Shown: positions 19,346 through 28,312, counted from the stretch's first letter. The stretch is DNA of 64,000 bases from an uncultured Aquimarina sp. (GCA_947498935.1 CANMMM010000002.1:1-64000), one strand, 5' to 3'. Numbers and translations are program-made. Notes: a model not told the origin generated them from the sequence alone.

Positions 19346-20422
19346 TTAAAATATCTCGTTGGATTCTTTTAGTTTTTCTGTATTAGCTACTAATTGCAGC
19401 TCATCAACAATTTTTTGTATATCTCCATCAATAATATTCCCTAGATCATATAGGGTAAGTCCTATTCGATGATCAGTAACTCTTCCTTGTGGATAATTAT
19501 AGGTTCTAATCTTTGCGGAACGATCTCCTGAGGACACCATACTTTTTCTTTTTTCGGAATCTGCTGCCTGTTTTTTAGCCAATTCCATCTCATATAATCG
19601 AGAGCGCAATACTTTTAATGCTTTTTCTAAGTTTTTATGAGATGATTTTTGATCCTGACAGCTTACGATCATTCCGGTAGGTTCGTGGTGCAATTTAATT
19701 GCTGAATAGGTGGTATTTACAGACTGACCTCCTGGCCCTGTAGAGGTAGTACGTTCTATACGTACTTCGGTCATGTCTAATTCTATGTCGAATTCTTCTG
19801 CTTCTGGTAATACCATCACGGTTGCTGCACTAGTGTGTACACGCCCTTGGGTTTCTGTTTGCGGCACTCGCTGCACTCGATGTACTCCTGCTTCGAATTT
19901 TAACACACCATATACGTCTTCTCCATTAACTTCGAAGATGATTTCTTTATACCCTCCACTGGTTCCTTCATTAAGATCTACAATACTTGTACTCCACCCT
20001 TTGCCTTCGCAATACTTGGTATACATTCTAAATAGGTCTCCTGCAAAAATACTAGCTTCATCCCCTCCTGTTCCTGCTCTAATCTCCACAACGCAGTTTT
20101 TAGCGTCTTCTGGATCTTTAGGCACGAGCATATAGCGTATTTTTTCTTCTAATGCTGGTAGTTCTTCTTTGGCTTCTTCTAATTGCATTTTAGCCATTTC
20201 TACCATTTCTGCATCACTTCCATCGGCTATGATTTCTTCTGCTTCTTTTAGATTATCGGTAAGCTCTATATAACGATCTCTCTCGTCCATCAAGGCTTTG
20301 AGGTCTTTGTATTCTTTATTGAGCTTTATGTATCTTTTTTGGTCTGCAATGATATCGGGTTGTATGATCAAATCATTGACCTCATCGAATCGTTGCTTTA
20401 CTATATTTAATTTATCTATCAT
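19346..20422 (-). CDS. prfA: Peptide chain release factor 1
   Basis: RF1 reads UAA and UAG in the ribosomal A site and triggers peptide release. The GGQ motif is in [15 protein letters not shown] at about 230. The stop-codon-reading tripeptide corresponds to PQT in [17 protein letters not shown] (about 185), the RF1-type P-x-T rather than the RF2-type SPF. The 358-residue length is normal. The start is an ATG. purM lies upstream on the same strand, with repeat R2 in the 290-bp gap, so the two are probably separate transcripts. Confidence 0.97.
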   Translation of the reverse strand: MIDKLNIVKQRFDEVNDLIIQPDIIADQKRYIKLNKEYKDLKALMDERDRYIELTDNLKEAEEIIADGSDAEMVEMAKMQLEEAKEELPALEEKIRYMLVPKDPEDAKNCVVEIRAGTGGDEASIFAGDLFRMYTKYCEGKGWSTSIVDLNEGTSGGYKEIIFEVNGEDVYGVLKFEAGVHRVQRVPQTETQGRVHTSAATVMVLPEAEEFDIELDMTEVRIERTTSTGPGGQSVNTTYSAIKLHHEPTGMIVSCQDQKSSHKNLEKALKVLRSRLYEMELAKKQAADSEKRKSMVSSGDRSAKIRTYNYPQGRVTDHRIGLTLYDLGNIIDGDIQKIVDELQLVANTEKLKESNEIF

Positions 20423-20593
20423 AGTTCTATCTATCCTGTGCGTATACTATACAAAAGTACACTTTTTTGTGAATCTCCCATAGTGGTATCTATGCTAAGG
20501 AAGCTTGTGTTTTCGTTTATTTTGTTTGATATTTTTTATATCACTACTATGCTTTTATACTACAATCTATCCATATCCAACGATCTTGTCCTT

Positions 20594-20696
20594 GCGTTAG
20601 GGATAGAGCGGATTACCCCGCAGAGGCGTATGTGCAGCTTAGCGAAACATAGGCATCGAGGAGTATGAGCGATAGCCCGACCCTTGGGGAACGCCC
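20594..20696 (-). repeat. Family 2 repeat R2 (variant interior)
   Basis: Read on the minus strand this begins GGGCGTTCCCCAAGGGTCGG and ends CCCTAACGC, about 103 bp. The interior differs from both main subtypes (it contains GCGTATGTGCAGCTTAGCG), so it is a third variant. It lies between prfA and purM. Confidence 0.75.
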
Positions 20697-20711
20697 TTAT
20701 AATCACACTAA

Positions 20712-21893
20712 TTATGCATACTCAAATGTACCGTATGTACTGGTAATCGTTAGCTTTTTAGAAGGGGATGCTGCTACGCGTCCTACTATCTGCGCATCTA
20801 CGTTAAATTCTTTAGAAATGCTGATGATGTCTTCGGCAATTTCTGGGGTTACGTATATTTCCATACGATGTCCCATATTGAAGACTTGATACATTTCTTT
20901 CCAATCTGTTCCTGAGTTTTGCTGAATGAGTTTAAAAAGCGGAGGCACTTCGAAAAGATTATCTTTTATGATATGTAATTGATCTACAAAGTGTAATATC
21001 TTGGTTTGTGCTCCTCCACTACAGTGTACCATTCCGTGTATGGAACTACTATTGTATTTAGAGAGTATTTTCTTAATAATTGGCGCATAGGTTCTAGTGG
21101 GTGATAATACTAGCTTACCTGCATCTATCGGTGCTCCTTCTACGGGATCTGTTAGTTTGGTCTTTCCTGAATATACGAGGTCTGATGGTACTGCTGCATC
21201 GAAACTTTCTGGATATTTCTGGGCCAATAGTTTATGAAAAACATCGTGTCTAGCAGAGGTGAGTCCATTACTGCCCATACCTCCATTATAGGTCTTTTCA
21301 TAACTTGCTTGCCCAAAGGATGCCAATCCTACGATGACGTCTCCTGCTTGGATATTAGCATTATCGATTACTTTATTCCTAGGCATTCTGGCGGTCACTG
21401 TAGAGTCTACAATAATGGTACGCACGAGGTCTCCTACGTCTGCTGTTTCTCCTCCTGTAGAATGAATGGTAACTCCATATCCTTTTAGTTCTTCTAACAA
21501 CTCTTCTGTACCATTGATAATAGCGGAAATAACTTCTCCTGGAATGAGGTTTTTATTACGTCCTATGGTAGAGGATAGCATAATATTATCTGTAGCTCCT
21601 ACGCATAATAGATCGTCTATATTCATGATCAGGGCGTCTTGTGCTATCCCTTTCCATACGGAGAGGTCTCCTGTTTCTTTCCAATACATGTAAGCCAATG
21701 AGGATTTGGTACCTGCTCCATCAGCATGCATGATTAGACAGTGTGCTGGATCTCCTGTAAGGTAATCCGGTACAATCTTACAGAATGCTTTTGGAAAAAG
21801 GCCTTTGTCTATGTGCTTAATAGCACTGTGTACATCTTCCTTAGAGGCAGAAACGCCTCGTTGTGCGTATCGCTTACTTACTTCTTGACTCAT
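20712..21893 (-). CDS. purM: Phosphoribosylformylglycinamidine cyclo-ligase (AIR synthetase)
   Basis: PurM closes the imidazole ring in de novo purine synthesis (FGAM plus ATP gives AIR). The N-terminal RYAQRGVSASKEDVHSAI and the ATP-binding core with HADGAGTKSS, IAQDALIMNIDDLLCVGA and STGGETADVGDLVRTIIVD match the PurM/SelD superfamily. The C-terminal half has THGMVHCSGG-like sequence (SIHGMVHCSGGAQTKIL) and MGHRMEIYV. At 393 residues it is longer than the ~345 of E. coli PurM, as in other Bacteroidota. No other purine gene is adjacent. Confidence 0.93.
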   Translation of the reverse strand: MSQEVSKRYAQRGVSASKEDVHSAIKHIDKGLFPKAFCKIVPDYLTGDPAHCLIMHADGAGTKSSLAYMYWKETGDLSVWKGIAQDALIMNIDDLLCVGATDNIMLSSTIGRNKNLIPGEVISAIINGTEELLEELKGYGVTIHSTGGETADVGDLVRTIIVDSTVTARMPRNKVIDNANIQAGDVIVGLASFGQASYEKTYNGGMGSNGLTSARHDVFHKLLAQKYPESFDAAVPSDLVYSGKTKLTDPVEGAPIDAGKLVLSPTRTYAPIIKKILSKYNSSSIHGMVHCSGGAQTKILHFVDQLHIIKDNLFEVPPLFKLIQQNSGTDWKEMYQVFNMGHRMEIYVTPEIAEDIISISKEFNVDAQIVGRVAASPSKKLTITSTYGTFEYA

Positions 21894-21985
21894 TGTTTTA
21901 ATATTATCCTACTAATGAGTAGCAAAGATAATCGAAATTAAGAATTATATCGCGTTTATGGCTATTGAAGTGGTTTTAATACGAT

Positions 21986-22100
21986 GAAGTGGTTTAAACT
22001 TTGTATAATTTATTATCAAAACGATCCTTTGTTCCCAATTTTTGCATTTTTTAAGTTTCGTAGCGCTACTATGCGACAAAGAAATCTTTATTTATTTGTC
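21986..22100 (+). repeat. Family 1 repeat, right-truncated copy D
   Basis: The left end (GAAGTGGTTTAAACTTTGTA) and the centre (CGTAGCGCTACTATGCGAC) are present, but similarity fades about 25 bp beyond the centre, so most of the right arm is missing. A second partial end, GAAGTGGTTTTAAT, lies just upstream at 21966. The copy lies downstream of the propeller lipoprotein gene. Confidence 0.7.
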
Positions 22101-22179
22101 GCTTTTGAAGATGTCCCCTAAGCAATCAGGGGGTATATACCTCTTTCATTAACTTATTGCCACTAGTATGGTATGCTGA

Positions 22180-23679
22180 TTATTTCCAATCTGCCATCAT
22201 CGCATTATCAATCAACTGTGTTCTATCTGCTAGATTGGCTATAGGTATTATTTGTATACTGGGAGCTGCTACTCCATCGTTTACTGCATGAGTATAAATG
22301 AGCATGGCTTGATTGGGCGAAAATCTTGCTTCGGTATCATTGGTTCCCATTGGTTTTTCTATGGACATATCTACTGTGCGCTGCTCACTGAATGTATATA
22401 GAAACATATGGGTATCTAATTGTCTATAGGCTGCATTTTCGAAACCTGAGATATCGTGGGTATAGACTAATTGCGATCCATCAATGGAAAGGTGTACGCC
22501 TCCTGCTGCTCCTTTGACTCCTGATAAAATCATGTCTTGCATTTGTCCTGCTGTCGTAATGGTGAACACTTCTACCTCATACCCTTGCAGATTATTTGTT
22601 TTTAATGCTATGATCCCTAAAGCATCATTTACTGCTACAGATGAAATTAGCTTGCCATTGGTAGTTTTGTATACTTGTTGTAAACCACTACCATCTGCAT
22701 TGATACTATATAATGTGTCTTGATTAGGGAACCATAGTTTTGCTCCATTGTCTGACCACGCATAGTCTATTTCGCCTAAATTAAATCCTACTACTGGAAC
22801 ATTGGTGGTGATTTGCTGTAACTGTGCTCCATCTGTATTCATGGTAAACAGGTGTACTTTTGTACCTACCAATTGTAAAAATGCGATACGCTGTGTAGTG
22901 GGACTTTTTCTGGGTCTGAAACTGTTTTTATCAAGCGCTGTCAATCGTATCTCATTTTGTCCTGTTTCATCTGATGAATAAATGACTGAATTATCTGCTA
23001 CAGCTCGTGTATAAAAAATTCGATTATTGGGTGGTGCTATGGTCTGAAAGGTGGCTATTGTGCTGTTTACTGGGGTATTGATTCCATCTGTAGCGGTTAC
23101 CTGCCAGAAATATTTTGTTCCATATAGTAATTCACTAACGGTATAAGTGGTATCTGCTATATTTTCGAACAACTCTACTGTGGTATTTCGATCATTTTTT
23201 AATGTAACTGTATAGGTTAGCGTATCGTCTTCTGGGTCTTCTGCACTCCATGTAAGTGTGAGTTCAATAGGCTGATCTATGGCTCCTTCTTCTGGCACTA
23301 ATAATCCATTAATCTGTGGAGCTTTATTAGCTGCTGTTTCGGGACTCATTTCTACTACTACTTCTACGGTGCCGTCTGCTACTACTGTTACGCTTTCGAA
23401 CTGTGCTAGTAATCCGTCTTTCTGAGCGGTTAATGAATATTCTCCAGAAGACACATCGCTGATACGGTATACTCCTTCGGCATCTGTAAAGACGGTACTG
23501 GATGAAGGATTGGTCGTAATTTTTACATTCGCTAGTGGTTCGTTGGTTCCTGCTGCTACTACTTTTCCTTCTATAGCTCCTAATCCTTGGGCATCAATGG
23601 TATCTTCGCTACATCCTACGCATAGTAGTACAGAGCTTATGATTATGGCTATATACCGTGTGTATATTTTGATGGTCAT
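22180..23679 (-). CDS. Lipoprotein with carboxypeptidase-regulatory-like, Fn3-like and TolB-like propeller regions
   Basis: This is a 499-residue predicted lipoprotein with Cys at about residue 23 (LLCVGC). A carboxypeptidase-regulatory-like beta-sandwich follows at about 33-105 (GAIEGKVVAAGTNEPLANV ... GEYSLTAQKDGL). A fibronectin-III-like domain is at about 120-215, and a WD40/TolB-like propeller covers about 220-499 (IYSSDETGQNEIRLT, LYSINADGSGLQQV). It is the last gene of the curli operon, 44 bp after csgG, so it probably acts in the cell envelope in curli assembly or surface attachment. That role is inferred from position only; it has no relation to the known E. coli Csg proteins. Confidence 0.78.
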   Translation of the reverse strand: MTIKIYTRYIAIIISSVLLCVGCSEDTIDAQGLGAIEGKVVAAGTNEPLANVKITTNPSSSTVFTDAEGVYRISDVSSGEYSLTAQKDGLLAQFESVTVVADGTVEVVVEMSPETAANKAPQINGLLVPEEGAIDQPIELTLTWSAEDPEDDTLTYTVTLKNDRNTTVELFENIADTTYTVSELLYGTKYFWQVTATDGINTPVNSTIATFQTIAPPNNRIFYTRAVADNSVIYSSDETGQNEIRLTALDKNSFRPRKSPTTQRIAFLQLVGTKVHLFTMNTDGAQLQQITTNVPVVGFNLGEIDYAWSDNGAKLWFPNQDTLYSINADGSGLQQVYKTTNGKLISSVAVNDALGIIALKTNNLQGYEVEVFTITTAGQMQDMILSGVKGAAGGVHLSIDGSQLVYTHDISGFENAAYRQLDTHMFLYTFSEQRTVDMSIEKPMGTNDTEARFSPNQAMLIYTHAVNDGVAAPSIQIIPIANLADRTQLIDNAMMADWK

Positions 23680-23723
23680 TATATATTGTTCTTTTGCTAA
23701 TCTAGAAATGATTTACACTTTTT

Positions 23724-25166
23724 TTAATTCGCTTTTCTACGTATTTTTCTAACTTTTTTTCGTTGTACTCGCTGCTGTTTTCGTTTTTGTTTATCCATAG
23801 GTAATGGTGTATTTATATACCAATTTACTCCTGCTGCTAGGGTGATGTATTGATCGTCCCTTTTTCCTTGCGCTACTTGATCTAAGTCATCGCTAACTAC
23901 TAAATGATGCTTGGCGTTTATTTGCAACCCTATTTGTTTGGATAGCATATACTCTAGACCTGCTCCATATTGCATTTTAAAATGTGTTTGTTTAAAATCA
24001 TCACTACTCACACTTCCTATTCCTGCTGTAAAGAGCGGGGTCACTTTCTCAAAAGGTAATAGTGTTAGCCCTGCATCTACTTCGGCGGCATTAAATCCTT
24101 TTGAGAAGGACTGCTGGTTACTTAGCTCGAATTTACTAAGACTTATCGACGCACTTACGTAGGGGTTAAAATAGTGTTTTGCGCCTAGCTGTAGGTAGTA
24201 ATTGGTTTCTGAATCACTGTAATCCCCTCTTATTCGTGCGACTCCTCCTTGTCCAAATACGGCTTGCTCTCCTCTGCGTGCTTTGAAATAGCGGTCGTAC
24301 AATTGAGTAGCACTGGCTTCTTCTTTTTCTGCCTTGTAGCTTACTAGCATTTCTTGCACTTCTTCTGGCGGAGCACTGGAGGTCCATAATTGCTCTTCAA
24401 TTCCTTCTATAATAAGAGATCTTACGGCTTTTTCTATGGCTGCTGTTACTGCTATATGCCCTGGTTCATTCTGTGTAAACCCTGTTTCAGCTTCTAGCAA
24501 TCGTCCTAATTTTACGAATCTAAAAAAACTGGCATCTACTGCTTGAGATAGGATGGTTTTGGATACATATACTGTTTTTAAAATTTTACCACTAGCTGTA
24601 GAGACTGCTCGTAAATAGACTGTAATTCTATCTTGTCTGTATTGTGTAGCACTGCTTATCCCAAAATAGCGCGCTCCAAGACCTCCTGTAATAATATTTG
24701 AATCGTAGGATACGATACCGCCTTCTAAAATAATACCTGCATAGAGTAATGGTGGAAGCTGCGGCTCATTACTGTTATTTTTTCTATATTCTTTGCGCGT
24801 GGATCGAATAATATTTCGCTCGTTGAGTAAGTTACTCAGGTTTTCGCGCTCTATAGGCATAAACCATTTAGAGTCTTCTAAGGCTTTGATTAAAATAGTA
24901 GTAGCTCCTTGAGTAACGGCTGTACTGAAGGTACTCCCTGTTTCTGTAGGTTTATATTGTCCAGTTTGATCCCTAAATTTATACACTCCTACTACTACTG
25001 GCTCTGTGGCAATTGGCAATTGTTTTAGCGATTGGGTAGCTTCTGTATCTTCTCCAATCCGAGCGGGGGCTGTATGTACAGGTTGATTAAAATAGGCTCC
25101 GCAACTTGATAATAATAGGGTACTACATAGTGTGATTGCAACTCGTAGCTTGTATATTTCGTGCAT
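23724..25166 (-). CDS. csgG: CsgG-type curli secretion channel with extra C-terminal barrel-like domain
   Basis: CsgG is the outer-membrane lipoprotein that forms the nonameric channel for curlin secretion. The lipobox LLSSC gives Cys22. The CsgG core spans about 40-265, with VVVGVYKFRDQTGQYKP, FSTAVTQGATTILIKALEDSKWF, ERENLSNLLNERNIIR, GGIVSYDSN and ITVYLRAVSTASGKILKTV, as in the family. E. coli CsgG ends near residue 277, while this protein continues to 480. The extension (about 290-455) has alternating beta strands resembling a small OmpA-like barrel, then a very basic tail (about 455-480). The csgF stop is 9 bp upstream. Confidence 0.9.
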   Translation of the reverse strand: MHEIYKLRVAITLCSTLLLSSCGAYFNQPVHTAPARIGEDTEATQSLKQLPIATEPVVVGVYKFRDQTGQYKPTETGSTFSTAVTQGATTILIKALEDSKWFMPIERENLSNLLNERNIIRSTRKEYRKNNSNEPQLPPLLYAGIILEGGIVSYDSNIITGGLGARYFGISSATQYRQDRITVYLRAVSTASGKILKTVYVSKTILSQAVDASFFRFVKLGRLLEAETGFTQNEPGHIAVTAAIEKAVRSLIIEGIEEQLWTSSAPPEEVQEMLVSYKAEKEEASATQLYDRYFKARRGEQAVFGQGGVARIRGDYSDSETNYYLQLGAKHYFNPYVSASISLSKFELSNQQSFSKGFNAAEVDAGLTLLPFEKVTPLFTAGIGSVSSDDFKQTHFKMQYGAGLEYMLSKQIGLQINAKHHLVVSDDLDQVAQGKRDDQYITLAAGVNWYINTPLPMDKQKRKQQRVQRKKVRKIRRKAN

Positions 25167-25175
25167 TCAAAAAAA

Positions 25176-25598
25176 TTAATTAGGAATTATTACTTGTGAT
25201 TGGTCTCCTGTGTTCGTATCCAGGATATTGATCACTAATCCTTCTCCTGATGGAAAGACTTCTACAAATAAACTACCGAAGTTAAATGTTCCTTCTGTAA
25301 GGCCTTCTCTACCGAATTGTTCTGTAAATAATGTTCTAGATATTTGTCCTAATAATTGACTATTGAGGTTTTCTGTAAACCTTTCTATAGGAGATCTACT
25401 ATTCGCGCGAGCTCCTGATGTTTCTGAGAATTGGTTCTGAATTTCTGCAGAGTTTAGCAACCACTGATAATTAAATGTATTGCCTCCAAACGCTGGATTT
25501 TTTGGGGTATATACTAAGTCTTGTGCAAAACTGCAGCCTATTGTCATTCCCCAAAAAAAACAACTGATTCCTATTTTATAACTGTTTGTATGTTTCAT
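25176..25598 (-). CDS. csgF: CsgF-type curli assembly protein
   Basis: CsgF binds CsgG at the outer membrane and couples curlin export to nucleation at the surface. This 140-residue protein has a signal peptide ending SFAQ (about residue 26). The mature N-terminus matches CsgF: DLVYTPKNPAFGGNTFNYQWLLNSA, where the NPxFGG motif inserts in the CsgG channel. The middle has RFTENLNSQLLGQISR, and the end is LVINILDTNTGDQSQVIIP as in the family. The ATG shares one base with the csgE stop codon (TAATG), so the two are translationally coupled. Confidence 0.93.
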   Translation of the reverse strand: MKHTNSYKIGISCFFWGMTIGCSFAQDLVYTPKNPAFGGNTFNYQWLLNSAEIQNQFSETSGARANSRSPIERFTENLNSQLLGQISRTLFTEQFGREGLTEGTFNFGSLFVEVFPSGEGLVINILDTNTGDQSQVIIPN

Positions 25599-26332
25599 TA
25601 ATACTGAAAGATATCGTTTTTTTGTTTTTTCTGATCTTTAAAATATTTGTAGACTTTTCGGATAGCTGTTTTAGCTGTTTGCTCTAAGTATGTAATATCG
25701 GGCTTGCCTAAAAACTCATGTATTACTGTATCTTCTATTTTTACTTGAATAATTGTGCTTCTCCCGAAGCTTAATTTTTCATACACTCCTACAATTTTAT
25801 TTCCATTGATCTTATGAAGTGTATACAGATTGTAAAAGAACTCGTAGAAATCTTTTCCCGGTTTGGTTTTTGTTTCTTCGATGACAATCCCTTTTAATTC
25901 TATTCCATCATCTACTGTAATTACTGCTGATTTGGCTGGAACTTGTGTTTCTTCATTAAACGCTACTCTACTTTTTCCTACGATTTGATCGTCTTCATAT
26001 AACAGCAACAAAAAAACTTTTTTAGCAACTGTTTCTACACCGATGCTTGTGGTAGCTACTAATTTTTGTTCGTTTGCGGCTAATGTAAATGGTTCACTTT
26101 TTTTTGTTTTAGTTAATACGCCCAATGAATCTGTGGTGAATTCAGAAAAGACATACCGTAAATTTTTATATATTTCTGTCGTATTACTGGCTATAGCACG
26201 TATTACTACCCCTTCTTCTACTGATTGTGTTTTTATACTAGCTACCACCGCTGTATTGGTAAACTGGCTATATATTCCATGTATCGACAGAAACAAGAAT
26301 ACCGTGATTATCTTTATATTTTTATCACTCAT
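25598..26332 (-). CDS. CsgE-type curli chaperone with an N-terminal Ig-like domain
   Basis: E. coli CsgE (about 129 residues) is a periplasmic factor that caps CsgG and delivers curlin. Here the protein has 244 residues. After a signal peptide (about 1-23), a beta-rich domain at about 25-130 contains VVIRAIASNTTEIYKNLRYVF and LAANEQKLVATTSIGVETVAKKVFLLL. The CsgE-like domain is at about 145-240, with GKDFYEFFYNLYTLH, SFGRSTIIQVKIEDTVIHEF and LEQTAKTAIRKVYKYF. The N-terminal domain looks like the CsgC/CsgH Ig fold, which inhibits curlin aggregation. This assignment rests on strand pattern and position, not a clear motif. Confidence 0.83.
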   Translation of the reverse strand: MSDKNIKIITVFLFLSIHGIYSQFTNTAVVASIKTQSVEEGVVIRAIASNTTEIYKNLRYVFSEFTTDSLGVLTKTKKSEPFTLAANEQKLVATTSIGVETVAKKVFLLLLYEDDQIVGKSRVAFNEETQVPAKSAVITVDDGIELKGIVIEETKTKPGKDFYEFFYNLYTLHKINGNKIVGVYEKLSFGRSTIIQVKIEDTVIHEFLGKPDITYLEQTAKTAIRKVYKYFKDQKKQKNDIFQY

Positions 26333-26357
26333 ATAGCATTTCTACTACTTATTTGTG

Positions 26358-26867
26358 TTAAAAACTCCTAACAATGATGGTACGTGCAGTACCTGACATG
26401 ATAAATTGTAAATTATTAGACAATGTATTACTTCCGAAACGCTCGAAATAATGTCCATCTCCTTGCTGTGTTATCTCTAGTTTAGTTGTTAGATTCGGCG
26501 TAAATGAAAAGTCTATAATTTCATTGTCATTACCCAATTGTCTGATGAGTTTATACGTTTCATCTACCACATCATTGACCTGTATCTGATTCCTATCCCC
26601 CTCTTGATACAATCGTATATCCGAATTGCTAGCGTATACAGTGGTCGAAACACTATTATTTTCTCCTATTTGTGATATGTACACACTGTTATTAGTTGCT
26701 GTATTTTGTGATTGAAACATGGAACTGAACGTTTCCATACCTTGTAATTGCTGCCGTATTCCTTCTTTATTCACTATACCATCTCCTGACTGCTGTGCAT
26801 AAAGCTGAAAATAGGCCAAAGACACACAAAAAACAAATAATACTGTATGCTGTAATTTATAAATCAT
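26358..26867 (-). CDS. Minor curlin-like protein (CsgB-like)
   Basis: This 169-residue secreted protein has a signal peptide (to about residue 25, YAQQ). It contains four or five imperfect curlin-type repeats: ISQIGENNSVS, LYQEGDRNQIQV, IRQLGNDNEI and ITQQGDGHYF. The repeats are fewer and less regular than in the neighbouring major subunit, and the C-terminus (FIMSGTARTIIVRSF) is non-repeat and carries two Arg. This resembles a nucleator such as CsgB. It is the second gene of the curli operon, 25 bp before the CsgE-like gene and 86 bp after the major curlin gene. Confidence 0.8.
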   Translation of the reverse strand: MIYKLQHTVLFVFCVSLAYFQLYAQQSGDGIVNKEGIRQQLQGMETFSSMFQSQNTATNNSVYISQIGENNSVSTTVYASNSDIRLYQEGDRNQIQVNDVVDETYKLIRQLGNDNEIIDFSFTPNLTTKLEITQQGDGHYFERFGSNTLSNNLQFIMSGTARTIIVRSF

Positions 26868-26886
26868 AGTGTCTGTACATTTTGTA

Positions 26887-26926
26887 AAAGAGTTACATCA
26901 ATGTATAATGATTAATGTAACTCTTT
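26887..26926 (-). terminator. Intergenic hairpin between major and minor curlin genes
   Basis: A perfect 12-bp stem (AAAGAGTTACAT with ATGTAACTCTTT) encloses a 16-nt loop. On the minus strand only a short T-rich stretch follows, so it is probably a partial terminator or an RNA-processing or stability site. It would let the major subunit be made in excess over the assembly genes downstream. Confidence 0.6.
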
Positions 26927-26953
26927 ACGTTGAATTAGCCTAAATTAACTTTT

Positions 26954-28120
26954 TTAAAATTCTCCTCCTGATTGTGTCACAATCACAGAATTACTGATTC
27001 CATTCTGTAAGATCGTACTACTATGAAGTTCTCCTGATTGTATAACTTGTGTAGCATTACCTGTACCTATTTGCGTATCTCTAGAAATGTTTAATCCTCC
27101 TGTTTGTGAGGTATTACTTATATTGTTTGCTCCATCTTGTAATGATACTACTGTATTTTCATCTCCCAACTGCAATTGGCTTATTAAGTTTTCTTCACCT
27201 GCAATTCCTGTTATACCTTCTTGCTCTGCTGTTGCTTTGTTTCCAGATCCTTCTTGCTCTTGATTGGCTATGTTTCCTCCTCCAAATGTTGCTATATTTT
27301 GTACTGCTACGGCGCTATTAGCATCTCCTCTTTGCACCTGAATGATCGCATTATTTTCTTCTTCATGCTGAGCTGACATTTCATTTTCTTCTCCTTCTTG
27401 TAACTGCTCTACAATACCTCCTGTAGCACGAAAGAAAGTACTTCCCTGAGTAGAATTCGCTACGTTTCCACTACCGTTTTGAATTTGGCTTACTACATTT
27501 CCTGTTCCAAATTGTTCAGCGATACTTATATGTGCATCTCCTAACTGCTCTTGATTACTTGAGTTTTCATCTCCTACTTGTGTAATTGCTACTGTATGAA
27601 ATGTACCCGTTTGTTTCATAAAAGCTAGGTTACTATCTCCTTGCTGTCTTCCTGTAGCTATATGATCCTCTCCTATTTGCTCCATAGTAGCTATATTGAC
27701 ATCTCCTTCTTGTGTCAGTGTAGCTCTATTACTATCTCCTTCTTGTGTTTGGGTTGCAATATTTTCTCCTCCAAACTGTAATATATTCTGTATTACACTT
27801 ACAGAATTCCCATTACCTACCTGGGATTGGTATATTTCATTAGCATCTTCCTCATGCTGTGCAAATGCATTGTTTTTATCCCCTGTTTGTGATTGTACAA
27901 CTGTTCCATTCCTCGAAGCAAAAGCATTACTACCCTGTATCGATTCTACACTATTCCCTCTTCCTGTCTGAGTAGCTTCTGTACCATTAGACAATCCTAT
28001 TTGTTCCACCTTTGTCGAATTATCATCCCCTAGTTGTTCTACGGTACTCAAATTAGACTGTGCCATAACTGCTGAAGCCCCCAACATTGTTGCTGCTACA
28101 CTAAAAATAATTTTATTCAT
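26954..28120 (-). CDS. Major curlin-repeat amyloid subunit (CsgA-like)
   Basis: This 388-residue secreted protein has a signal peptide (1-20, SAVMAQ). The rest is tandem curlin repeats of about 22 residues with the Q-x-G-x-x-N-x5-Q pattern, for example VEQLGDDNSTKVEQIG, TQEGDSNRATLTQEG and SQLQLGDENTVVSLQ. Each repeat forms one strand-turn-strand rung of an amyloid solenoid. There are more rungs than the five of E. coli CsgA. Two long modules (about 45-115 and 210-285) share a unique insert, AQHEEDANEI versus AQHEEENNAI, followed by VQNI/IQNI and FGGENIA/FGGGNIA, which shows internal duplication. It is the first gene of the curli operon. Confidence 0.9.
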   Translation of the reverse strand: MNKIIFSVAATMLGASAVMAQSNLSTVEQLGDDNSTKVEQIGLSNGTEATQTGRGNSVESIQGSNAFASRNGTVVQSQTGDKNNAFAQHEEDANEIYQSQVGNGNSVSVIQNILQFGGENIATQTQEGDSNRATLTQEGDVNIATMEQIGEDHIATGRQQGDSNLAFMKQTGTFHTVAITQVGDENSSNQEQLGDAHISIAEQFGTGNVVSQIQNGSGNVANSTQGSTFFRATGGIVEQLQEGEENEMSAQHEEENNAIIQVQRGDANSAVAVQNIATFGGGNIANQEQEGSGNKATAEQEGITGIAGEENLISQLQLGDENTVVSLQDGANNISNTSQTGGLNISRDTQIGTGNATQVIQSGELHSSTILQNGISNSVIVTQSGGEF

Positions 28121-28228
28121 GTGATATATAAAAAATTGATTAATACTCTACATTCAATTCTAATTTTTGGAATAGGGGAGTTATTGTTGGCATCAGCTTC
28201 ATAAACCATCCAAAAATTATGACACTTC

Positions 28229-28256
28229 GAGCACAAGGCCACTCGTTAGCGTGCTC
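28229..28256 (-). promoter_or_regulatory. Leader hairpin upstream of the major curlin gene
   Basis: GAGCAC and GTGCTC pair around a 16-nt loop inside the roughly 150-nt untranslated leader predicted for the curli transcript. It may protect the mRNA or take part in control. The assignment is structural only. Confidence 0.35.
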
Positions 28257-28279
28257 AGAAAACAAACTTCTTGCACATT

Positions 28280-28312
28280 CAAATTTATGAAAGTATTAAA
28301 GGCTTTTTACAA
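28280..28312 (-). promoter_or_regulatory. Promoter of the curli operon
   Basis: On the minus strand TTG (28310-28312) and TAAATTTG (28280-28287) are separated by 22 bp, matching the Bacteroidota TTG-N17-23-TAnnTTTG promoter. It predicts a leader of about 150 nt before the curlin ATG at 28120. Confidence 0.65.
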
